Made by a program: the position numbers and the translations under genes. From positions 758,019-822,018 of the forward strand of contig CM049306.1 of NCBI GenBank assembly GCA_026874595.1: a stretch of DNA of 64,000 nucleotides, written 5' to 3'. The stretch comes from Sipunculus nudus. Lineage: Eukaryota > Annelida > Sipuncula > Golfingiida > Sipunculidae. This document shows positions 46,731-58,570 of this stretch, in pieces (position 1 is the first letter of the stretch; the number at the start of each line of letters is the position of its first letter). Below the pieces are notes generated by a model. That model had not been told where the DNA came from and searched no databases. It saw only the letters and a list, made by a program, of their open reading frames with translations.

Positions 46731-49700
46731 CCTGTCTATGGCCTGTCAGTGGTGTACCTCCGTATTGAGTGTGAGACCCTGTCATCTAAGGTGCATGTTT
46801 ATGGCCTGTCTGTGGAGTAACTCTGTAACTAAGTGTCAGACCTTGGTATCTAAGGTGCCTGTCTATGGCCTGTCAGTGGTGTACCTCAATATTGAGTGTG
46901 AGACCCTGTCATCTAAGGTGCATGTTTATGGCCTGTCTGTGGTGTATTTCTGTTACTTAGTGTCAGACCCTGGCATCTGAGGTGCCTGTCTATGGCCTGT
47001 CAGTGGTGTACCTCCGTATTGAGTGTGAGACCCTGTCATCTAAGGTGCATGTTTATGGCCTGTCTGTGGTGTACCTCTGTTACTTAGTGTCAGACCCTGG
47101 TATCTGAGGTGCCTGTTTATGGCCTGTCTGTGGTGTACCTCTGTTATTGAGTGTGAGACCCTGTCATCTAAGGTGCATGTTTATGGCCTGTCTGTGGTGT
47201 AATTCTGTTACTAAGGGTCAGACCCTGGTATCTGAGGTGCCTGTTTATGGCCTGTCTGTGGTGTATCTCTGTTACTTAGTGTCAGACCCTGGCATCTGAG
47301 GTGCCTGTTTATGGCCTGTCTGTGGTGTTTCTCTGTTACTTAGTGTCAGACCCTGGTATCTGAGGTGCCTGTCTATGGCCTGTCAGTGGTGTACCTCCAT
47401 ATTGAGTGTGAGACCCTGGCATCTAAGGTGCATGTTGATGGCCTGTCTGTGGTGTAATTCTCTTACTAAGGGTCAGACCCTGGTATCTGAGGTGCCTGTT
47501 TATGGCCTGTCTGTGGTGTATCTCTGTTACTTAGTGTCAGACCCTGGCATCTGAGGTGCCTGTCTATGGCCTGTCAGTGGTGTACCTCCGTATTGAGTGT
47601 GAGACCCTGTCATCTAAGGTGCATGTTTATGGCCTGTCTGTGGTTTAATTCTGTTACTAAGGGTCAGACCCTGGTATCTCAGGTGCCTGTTTATGGCCTG
47701 TCTGTGGTGTATCTCTGTTACTTAGTGTCAGACCCTGGCATCTGAGGTGCCTGTCTATGGCCTGTCAGTGGTGTACCTCCGTACTGAGTGTGAGACCCTG
47801 TCATCTAAGGTGCATGTTTATGGCCTGTCTGTGGAGTAACTCTGTTACTAAGTGTCAGACCTTGGTATCTAAGGTGCCTGTCTATGGCCTGTCAGTGGTG
47901 TACCTCAATATTGAGTGTGAGACCCTGTCATCTAAGGTGCATGTTTATGGCCTGTCTGTGGTGTATCTCTGTTACTTAGTGTCAGACCCTGGCATCTGAG
48001 GTGCCTGTCTATGGCCTGTCAGTGGTGTACCTCCGTATTGAGTGTGAGACCCTGTCATCTAAGGTGCATGTTTATGGCCTGTCTGTGGTGTACCTCTGTT
48101 ACTTAGTGTCAGACCCTGGTATCTGAGGTGCCTGTTTATGGCCTGCCTGTGGTGTACCTCTGTTATTGAGTGTGAGACCCTGTCATCTAAGGTGCATGTT
48201 TATGGCTTGTCTGTGGTGTACCTCTGTTACTGAGTGTGAGACCCTGGTATCTGAGGTGACTGTTTATGGCCTGTCTGTGGTGTAACTCTGGTGTAACTCT
48301 GTTACTTAGTGTCAGACCCTGGTATCTATGGTGCCTGTTTATGGCCTGTCTGTGGTGTATCTCTGTTACTTAGTGTCAGACCCTGGTATCTGAGGTGCCT
48401 GTCTATGGCCTGTCAGTGGTGTACCTCCGTATTGAGTGTGAGACCCTGTCATCTAAGGTGCATGTTTATGCCCTGTCTGTGGTGTAATTCTGTTACTAAG
48501 GGTCAGACCCTGGTATCTGAGGTGCCTGTTTATGGGCTGTCTGTGGTGTATCTCTGTTTCTTAGTGTCAGACCCTGGCATCTGAGGTGCCTGTCTATGGC
48601 CTGTCAGTGGTGTACCTCCGTATTGAGTGTGAGACCCTGTCGTCTAAGGTGCATGTTTATGGCCTGTCTGTGGTGTATCTCTGTTACTTAGTGTCAGACC
48701 CTGGCATCTGAGGTGCCTGTCTATGGCCTGTCAGTGGTGTACCTCCGTATTGAGTGTGAGACCCTGTCATCTAAGTTGCATGTTTATGGCCTGTCTGTGG
48801 TGTACCTCTGTTACTTAGTGTCAGACCCTGGTATCTGAGGTGCCTGTTTATGGCCTGTCTGTGGTGTAACTCTGTTATTGAGTGTGAGACCCTGTCATCT
48901 AAGGTGCATGTTTATGGCCTGTCTGTGGTGTACCTCTGTTACTGAGTGTGAGACCCTGGTATCTGAGGTGACTGTTTATGGCCTGTCTGTGGTGTAACTC
49001 TGGTGTAACTCTGTTACTTAGTGTCAGACCCTGGTATCTGAGGTGCCTGTTTATGGCCTGTCTGTGGTGTATCTCTGTTACTTAGTGTCAGACCCTGGTA
49101 TCTGAGGTGCCTGTCTATGGCCTGTCAGTGGTGTACCTCCGTATTGAGTGTGAGACCCTGTCATCTAAGGTGCATGTTTATGGCCTGTCTGTGGTGTAAT
49201 TCTGTTACTAAGGGTCAGACCCTGGTATCTGAGGTGCCTGTTTATGGCCTGTCTGTGGTGTATCTCTGTTACTTAGTGTCAGACCCTGGCATCTGGGGTG
49301 CCTGTTTATGGCCTGTCTGTGGTGTATCTCTGTTACTTAGTGTCAGACCCTGGCATCTGAGGTGCCTGTCTATGGCCTGTCAGTGGTGTACCTCCGTATT
49401 GAGTGTGAGACCCTGTCATCTAAGGTGCATGTTTATGGCCTGTCTGTGGTGTAATTCTGTTACTAAGGGTCAGACCCTGGTATCTGAGGTGCCTGTTTAT
49501 GGCCTGTCTGTGGCGTATCTCTGTTTCTTAGTGTCAGACCCTGGTATCTGAGGTGCCTGTCTATGGCCTGTCAGTGGTGTACCTCTGTATTGAGTGTGAG
49601 ACCCTGTCATCTTAGGTGCATGTTTATGGCCTGTCTGTGGTGTAATTCTGTTAATAAATGTCAGACCCTGGCATCTCAGGTGCCTGTTTATGGCCTGTCT

Positions 49701-52700
49701 GTGGTGTATCTCTGTTACTTAGTGTCAGACCCTGGCATCTGAGGTGCCTGTCTATGGCCTGTCAGTGGTGTACCTCCGTATTGAGTGTGAGACCCTGTCA
49801 TCTAAGATGCATGTTTATGGCCTGTCTGTGGTGTAATTTTGTTACTAAGGGTCAGACCCTGGTATTTGAGGTGGCTGTTTATGGCCTGTCTGTGGTATAC
49901 CTCTGTTACTTAGTGTCAGACCCTGGTATCTGAGGTGCCTGTTTATGGCCTGTCTGTGGTGTATCTCTGTTACTTAGTGTCAGACCCTGGCATCTGAGGT
50001 GCCTTTCTATGGCCTGTCAGTGGTGTACCTCCGTATTGAGTGTGAGACCCTGTCATCTAAGGTGCATGTTTATGGCCTGTCTGTGGAGTAACTCTGTTAC
50101 TAAGTGTCAGACCTTGGTATCTAAGGTGCCTGTCTATGGCCTGTCAGTGGTGTACCTCAATATTGAGTGTGAGACCCTGTCATCTAAGGTGCATGTTTCT
50201 GGCCTGTCTGTGGTGTATCTCTGTTACTTAGTGTCAGACCCTGGTATCTAAGGTGCCTGTCTATGGCCTGTCAGTGGTGTACCTCAATATTGAGTGTGAG
50301 ATCCTGTCATCTAAGGTGCATGTTTCTGGCCTGTCTGTGGTGTATCTCTGTTACTTAGTGTCAGACCCTGGCATCTGAGGTGCCTGTCTATGGCCTGTCA
50401 GTGGTGTACCTCCATATTGAGTGTGAGACCCTGTCATCTAAGGTGCATGTTTATGGCCTGTCTGTGGTGTACCTCTGTTACTTAGTGTCAGACCCTGGTA
50501 TCTGAGGTGCCTGTTTATGGCCTGTCTGTGGTGTACCTCTGTTATTGAGTGTGAGACCCTGTCATCTAAGGTGCATGTTTATGGCCTGTCTGTGGTGTAC
50601 CTCTGTTACTGAGTGTGAGACCCTGGTATCTGAGGTGACTGTTTATGGCCTGTCTGTGGTGTATCTCTGTTACTTAGTGTCAGACCCTGGCATCTGAGGT
50701 GCCTGTCTATGGCCTGTCAGTGGTGTACCTCCGTATTGAGTGTGAGACCCTGTCATCTAAGGTGCATGTTTATGGCCTGTCTGTGGTGTAATTCTGTTAC
50801 TAAGGGTCAGACCCTGGTATCTGAGGTGCCTGTTTATGGCCTGTCTGTGGTGTATCTCTGTTACTTAGTGTCAGACCCTGGCATCTGAGGTGCCTGTTTA
50901 TGGCCTGTCTGTGGTGTTTCTCTGTTACTTAGTGTCAGACCCTGGTATCTGAGGTGCCTGTCTATGGCCTGTCAGTGGTGTACCTCCATATTGAGTGTGA
51001 GACCCTGTCATCTAAGGTGCATGTTGATGGCCTGTCTGTGGTGTAATTCTCTTACTAAGGGTCAGACCCTGGTATCTGAGGTGCCTGTTTATGGCCTGTC
51101 TGTGGTGTATCTCTGTTACTTAGTGTCAGACCCTGGCATCTGAGGTGCCTGTCTATGGCCTGTCAGTGGTGTACCTCCGTATTGAGTGTGAGACCCTGTC
51201 ATCTAAGGTGCATGTTTATGGCCTGTCTGTGGTTTAATTCTGTTACTAAGGGTCAGACCCTGGTATCTGAGGTGCCTGTTTATGGCCTGTCTGTGGTGTA
51301 TCTCTGTTACTTAGTGTCAGACCCTGGCATCTGAGGTGCCTGTCTATGGCCTGTCAGTGGTGTACCTCCGTATTGAGTGTGAGACCCTGTCATCTAAGGT
51401 GCATGTTTATGGCCTGTCTGTGGAGTAACTCTGTTACTAAGTGTCAGACCTTGGTATCTAAGGTGCCTGTCTATGGCCTGTCAGTGGTGTACCTCAATAG
51501 TGAGTGTGAGACCCTGTCATCTAAGGCGCATGTTTATGGCCTTTCTGTGGTGTATCTCTGTTACTTAGTGTCAGACCCTGGCATCTGAGGTGCCTGTCTA
51601 TGGCCTGTCAGTGGTGTACCTCCGTATTGAGTGTGAGACCCTGTCATCTAAGGTGCATGTTTATGGCCTGTCTGTGGTGTACCTCTGTTACTTAGTGTCA
51701 GACCCTGGTATCTGAGGTGCCTGTTTATGGCCTGCCTGTGGTGTACCTCTGTTATTGAGTGTGAGACCCTGTCATCTAAGGTGCATGTTTATGGTCTGTC
51801 TGTGGTGTACCTCTGTTACTGAGTGTGAGACCCTGGTATCTGAGGTGACTGTTTATGGCCTGTCTGTGGTGTAACTCTGGTGTAACTCTGTTACTTAGTG
51901 TCAGACCCTGGTATCTATGGTGCCTGTTTATGCCCAGTCTGTGGTGTAATTCTGTTACTAAGGGTCAGACCCTGGTATCTGAGGTGCCTGTTTATGGGCT
52001 GTCTGTGGTGTATCTCTGTTTCTTAGTGTCAGACCCTGGCATCTGAGGTGCCTGTCTATGGCCTGTCTGTGGTGTATCTCTGTTACTTAGTGTCAGACCC
52101 TGGCATCTGAGGTGCCTGTCTATGGCCTGTCAGTGGTGTACTTCCGTATTGAGTGTGAGACCCTGTCATCTAAGGTGCATGTTTATGGCCTGTCTGTGGT
52201 GTAATTCTGTTACTAAGGGTCAGACCCTGGTATCTGAGGTGCCTGTTTATGGCCTGTCTGTGGCGTATCTCTGGTGTAACTCTGTTACTTAGTGTCAGAC
52301 CCTGGTATCTATGGTGCCTGTTTATGGCCTGTCTGTGGTGTATCTCTGTTACTTAGTGTCAGACCCTGGTATCTGAGGTGCCTGTCTATGGCCTGTCAGT
52401 GGTGTACCTCCGTATTGAGTGTGAGACCCTGTCATCTAAGGTGCATGTTTATGGCCTGTCTGTGGTTTTATTCTGTTACTAAGGGTCAGACCCTGGTATC
52501 TGAGGTGCCTGTTTATGGCCTGTCTGTGGTGTATCTCTGTTACTTAGTGTCAGACCCTGGCATCTGAGGTGCCTGTCTATGGCCTGTCAGTGGTGTACCT
52601 CCGTACTGAGTGTGAGACCCTGTCATCTAAGGTGCATGTTTATGGCCTGTCTGTGGAGTAACTCTGTTACTAAGTGTCAGACCTTGGTATCTAAGGTGCC

Positions 52701-55700
52701 TGTCTATGGACTGTCAGTGGTGTACCTCAATATTGAGTGTGAGACCCTGTCATCTAAGGTGCATGTTTATGGCCTGTCTGTGGTGTATCTCTGTTACTTA
52801 GTGTCAGACCCTGGCATCTGAGGTGCCTGTCTATGGCCTGTCAGTGGTGTACCTCCTTATTGAGTGTGAGACCCTGTCATCTAAGGTGCATGTTTATGGC
52901 CTGTCTGTGGTGTACCTCTGTTACTTAGTGTCAGACCCTGGTATCTGAGGTGCCTGTTTATGGCCTGCCTGTGGTGTACCTCTGTTATTGAGTGTGAGAC
53001 CCTGTCATCTAAGGTGCATGTTTATGGCTTGTCTGTGGTGTACCTCTGTTACTGAGTGTGAGACCCTGGTATCTGAGGTGACTGTTTATGGCCTGTCTGT
53101 GGTGTAACTCTGGTGTAACTCTGTTACTTAGTGTCAGACCCTGGTATCTATGGTGCCTGTTTATGGCCTGTCTGTGGTGTATCTCTGTTACTTAGTGTCA
53201 GACCCTGGTATCTGAGGTGCCTGTCTATGGCCTGTCAGTGGTGTACCTCCGTATTGAGTGTGAGACCCTGTCATCTAAGGTGCATGTTTATGCCCTGTCT
53301 GTGGTGTAATTCTGTTACTAAGGGTCAGACCCTGGTATCTGACGTGCCTGTTTATGGGCTGTCTGTGGTGTATCTCTGTTTCTTAGTGTCAGACCCTGGC
53401 ATCTGAGGTGCCTGTCTATGGCCTGTCAGTGGTGTACCTCCGTATTGAGTGTGAGACCCTGTCGTCTAAGGTGCATGTTTATGGCCTGTCTGTGGTGTAT
53501 CTCTGTTACTTAGTGTGAGACCCTGGCATCTGAGGTGCCTGTCTATGGCCTGTCAGTGGTGTACCTCCGTATTGAGTGTGAGACCCTGTCATCTAAGGTG
53601 CATGTTTATGGCCTGTCTGTGGTGTACCTCTGTTACTTAGTGTCAGACCCTGGTATCTGAGGTGCCTGTTTATGGCCTGTCTGTGGTGTAACTCTGTTAT
53701 TGAGTGTGAGACCCTGTCATCTAAGGTGCATGTTTATGGCCTGTCTGTGGTGTACCTCTGTTACTGAGTGTGAGACCCTGGTATCTGAGGTGACTGTTTA
53801 TGGCCTGTCTGTGGTGTAACTCTGGTGTAACTCTGTTACTTAGTGTCAGACCCTGGTATCTGAGGTGCCTGTTTATGGCCTGTCTGTGGTGTATCTCTGT
53901 TACTTAGTGTCAGACCCTGGTATCTGAGGTGCCTGTCTATGGCCTGTCAGTGGTGTACCTCCGTATTGAGTGTGAGACCCTGTCATCTAAGGTGCATGTT
54001 TATGGCCTGTCTGTGGTGTAATTCTGTTACTAAGGGTCAGACCCTGGTATCTGAGGTGCCTGTTTATGGCCTGTCTGTGGTGTATCTCTGTTACTTAGTG
54101 TCAGACCCTGGCATCTGAGGTGCCTGTTTATGGCCTGTCTGTGGTGTATCTCTGTTACTTAGTGTCAGACCCTGGCATCTGAGGTGCCTGTCTATGGCCT
54201 GTCAGTGGTGTACCTCCGTATTGAGTGTGAGACCCTGTCATCTAAGGTGCATGTTTATGGCCTGTCTGTGGTGTAATTCTGTTACTAAGGGTCAGACCCT
54301 GGTATCTGAGGTGCCTGTTTATGGCCTGTCTGTGGCGTATCTCTGTTTCTTAGTGTCAGACCCTGGTATCTGAGGTGCCTGTCTATGGCCTGTCAGTGGT
54401 GTACCTCTGTATTGAGTGTGAGACCCTGTCATCTTAGGTGCATGTTTATGGCCTGTCTGTGGTGTAATTCTGTTAATAAATGTCAGACCCTGGCATCTGA
54501 GGTGCCTGTTTATGGCCTGTCTGTGGTGTATCTCTGTTACTTAGTGTCAGACCCTGGTATCTGAGGTGCCTGTCTATGGCCTGTCAGTGGTGTACCTCCG
54601 CATTGAGTGTGAGACCCTGTCATCTAAGATGCATGTTTATGGCCTGTCTGTGGTGTAATTTTGTTACTAAGGGTCAGACCCTGGTATTTGAGGTGGCTGT
54701 TTATGGCCTGTCTGTGGTATACCTCTGATACTTAGTGTCAGACCCTGGTATCTGAGGTGCCTGTTTATGGCCTGTCTGTGGTGTATCTCTGTTACTTAGT
54801 GTCAGACCCTGGCATCTGAGGTGCCTGTCTATGGCCTGTCAGTGGTGTACCTCCGTATTGAGTGTGAGACCCTGTCATCTAAGGTGCATGTTTATGGCCT
54901 GTCTGTGGAGTAACTCTGTTACTAAGTGTCAGACCTTGGTATCTAAGGTGCCTGTCTATGGCCTGTCAGTGGTGTACCTCAATATTGAGTGTCAGACCCT
55001 GTCATCTAAGGTGCATGTTTCTGGCCTGTCTGTGGTGTATCTCTGTTACTTAGTGTCAGACCCTGGTATCTAAGGTGCCTGTCTATGGCCTGTCAGTGGT
55101 GTACCTCAATATTGAGTGTGAGACCCTGTCATCTAAGGTGCATGTTTCTGGCCTGTCTGTGGTGTATCTCTGTTACTTAGTGTCAGACCCTGGCATCTGA
55201 GGTGCCTGTCTATGGCCTGTCAGTGGTGTACCTCCATATTGAGTGTGAGACCCTGTCATCTAAGGTGCATGTTTATGGCCTGTCTGTGGTGTACCTCTGT
55301 TACTTAGTGTCAGACCCTGGTATTTGAGGTGCCTGTTTATGGCCTGTCTGTGGTGTACCTCTGTTATTGAGTGTGAGACCCTGTCATCTAAGGTGCATGT
55401 TTATGGCCTGTCTGTGGTGTAATTCTGTTAATAAATGTCAGACCCTGGCATCTGAGGTGCCTGTTTATGGCCTGTCTGTGGTGTATCTCTGTTACTTAGT
55501 GTCAGACCCTGGTATCTGAGGTGCCTGTCTATGGCCTGTCAGTGGTGTACCTCCGTATTGAGTGTGAGACCCTGTCATCTAAGATGCATGTTTATGGCCT
55601 GTCTGTGGTGTAATTTTGTTACTAAGGGTCAGACCCTGGTATTTGAGGTGGCTGTTTATGGCCTGTCTGTGGTATACCTCTGTTACTTAGTGTCAGACCC

Positions 55701-58570
55701 TGGTATCTGAGGTGCCTGTTTATGGCCTGTCTGTGGTGTATCTCTGTTACTTAGTGTCAGACCCTGGCATCTGAGGTGCCTGTCTATGGCCTGTCAGTGG
55801 TGTACCTCCGTATTGAGTGTGAGACCCTGTCATCTAAGGTGCATGTTTATGGCCTGTCTGTGGAGTAACTCTGTTACTAAGTGTCAGACCTTGGTATCTA
55901 AGGTGCCTGTCTATGGCCTGTCAGTGGTGTACCTCAATATTGAGTGTGAGACCCTGTCATCTAAGGTGTATGTTTCTGGCCTGTCTGTGGTGTATCTCTG
56001 TTACTTAGTGTCAGACCCTGGTATCTAAGGTGCCTGTCTATGGCCTGTCAGTGGTGTACCTCAATATTGAGTGTGAGACCCTGTCATCTAAGGTGCATGT
56101 TTCTGGCCTGTCTGTGGTGTATCTCTGTTACTTAGTGTCAGACCCTGGCATCTGAGGTGCCTGTCTATGGCCTGTCAGTGGTGTACCTCCATATTGAGTG
56201 TGAGACCCTGTCATCTAAGGTGCATGTTTATGGCCTGTCTGTGGTGTACCTCTGTTACTTAGTGTCAGACCCTGGTATCTGAGGTGCCTGTTTATGGCCT
56301 GTCTGTGGTGTACCTCTGTTATTGAGTGTGAGACCCTGTCATCTAAGGTGCATGTTTATGGCCTGTCTGTGGTGTACCTCTGTTACTGAGTGTGAGACCC
56401 TGGTATCTGAGGTGACTGTTTATGGCCTGTGTGTGGTGTAACTCTGGTGTAACTCTGTTACTTAGTGTCAGACCCTGGTATCTGAGGTGCCTGTTTATGG
56501 CCTGTCTGTGGTGTATCTCTGTTACTTAGTGTCAGACCCTGTCATCTGAGGTGCCTGTCTATGGCCTGTCAGTGGTGTACCTCCGTATTGAGTGTGAGAC
56601 CCTGTCATCTAAGGTGCATGTTTATGCCCTGTCTGTGGTGTAATTCTGTTACTAAGGGTCAGACCCTGGTATCTGAGGTGCCTGTTTATGGGCTGTCTGT
56701 GGTGTACCTCTGTTACTTAGTGTCAGACCCTGGCATCTGAGGTGCCTGTCTATGGTCTGTCAGTGGTGTACCTCCGTATTGAGTGTGAGACCCTGTCATC
56801 TAAGGTGCATGTTTATGGCCTGTCTGTGGTGTATCTCTGTTACTTAGTGTCAGACCCTGGCATCTGAGGTGCCTGTCTATGGCCTGTCAGTGGTGTACCT
56901 CCGTATTGAGTGTGAGACCCTGTCATCTAAGGTGCATGTTTATGGCCTGTCTGTGGTGTACCTCTGTTATTGAGTGTGAGACCCTGTCATCTAAGGTGTA
57001 TGTTTATGGCCTGTCTGTGGTATACCTCTGTTACTGAGTGTGAGACCCTGTCATCTAAGGTGCATGTTTATGGCGTGTCTGTGGTGTACCTCTGTTACTG
57101 AGTGTGAGACCCTGGTATCTGAGGTGACTGTTTATGGCCTGTCTGTGGTGTAACTCTGGTGTAACTCTGTTACTTAGTGTCAGACCCTGGTATCTGAGGT
57201 GCCTGTTTATGGCCTGTCTGTGGTGTATCTCTGTTACTTAGTGTCAGACCCTGGTATCTGAGGTGCCTGTCTATGGCCTGTCAGTGGTGTACCTCCGTTT
57301 TGAGTGTGAGACCCTGTCATCTAAGGTGCATGTTTATGGCCTGTCTGTGGTGTAATTCTGTTACTAAGGGTCAGACCCTGGTATCTGAGGTGCCTGTTTA
57401 TGACCTGTCAGTGGTGTACCTCCGTATTGAGTGTGAGACCCTGTCATCTAAGGTGCATGTTTATTGCCTGTCTGTGGTGTAACTCTATTACTAAATGTCA
57501 GACCCTGGTATCTAAGGTGCATGTTTATGGCCTGTCTGTGGTGTAACACTGTTACTAAATGTCAGACCCTGGTATCTGAGGTGCCTGTTTATGGCCTGTC
57601 TGTGGTGTACCTCTGTTACTAAGTGTCAGACCCTGGTATCTGAGGTGCATGTTTATGGCCTGTCTGTGGTATACCTCTGTTACTGAGTGTGAGACCCTGT
57701 CATCTAAGGTGCATGTTTATGGCCTGTCTGTGGTATACCTCTGTTACTGAGTGTGAGACCCTGGTATCTAAGTTGCCTGTTTATGGCCTGTCTGTGGTGT
57801 ACCTCTGTTATTGAGTGTGAGACCCTGTCATCTAAGGTGCATGTTCATGGCATGTCTGTGGTGTAACTCTGTTACTAAGTGTGAGACCCTGTCATCTAAG
57901 GTGCATGTTCATGGCATGTCTGTGGTGTAACTCTGTTACTTAGTGTCAGACCCTGGTATCTAAGTTGCCTGTTTATGGCCTGTCTGTGGTGTAACTCTGT
58001 TACTGAGTGTGAGACCCTGGTATCTAAGTTGCCTGTTTATGGCCTGTCTGTGGTGTACCTCTGTTATTGAGTGTGAGACCCTGTCATCTAAGGTGCATGT
58101 TCATGGCATGTCTGTGGTGTAACTCTGTTACTAAGTGTGAGACCCTGTCATCTAAGGTGCATGTTCATGGCATGTCTGTGGTGTAACTCTGTTACTTAGT
58201 GTCAGACCCTGGTATCTAAGTTGCCTGTTTATGGCCTGTCTGTGGTGTAACTCTGTTACTGAGTGTCAGACCCTGGTATCTGAGGTGACTGTTTATGGCC
58301 TGTCTGTGGTGTACCTCTGTTACTGAGTGTGAGACCCTGGTATCTAAGTTGCCTGTTTATGGCCTGTCTGTGGTGTACCTCTGTTATTGAGTGTGAGACC
58401 CTGTCATCTAAGGTGCATGTTCATGGCATGTCTGTGGTGTAACTCTGTTACTAAGTGTGAGACCCTGTCATCTAAGGTGCATGTTCATGGCATGTCTGTG
58501 GTGTAACTCTGTTACTTAGTGTCAGACCCTGGTATCTAAGTTGCCTGTTTATGGCCTGTCTGTGGTGTAA
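46731..58570. repeat. Satellite block T2
   Basis: Second T block, about 11.8 kb. Parts match T1 at offsets of 22,444, 20,436, 25,258 and 21,489 bp. Compared with T1 the interior is permuted: segments equal to 27,321-29,600 come first (47,757-50,010), then those equal to 26,088-28,100 (51,346-53,400). It has three 955-bp units (markers near 49651, 54475 and 55430) instead of five. Fixed differences include CTGGGGTGCC for CTGAGGTGCC at 49,294 and GACGTGCC at 53,341. Confidence 0.75.
57830..58550. repeat. GTTCATGGCATGTCTG monomer cluster, right end of T2
   Basis: Copy of the cluster at 36,340-37,060, offset 21,489 bp, same spacing of the pairs. Confidence 0.8.
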
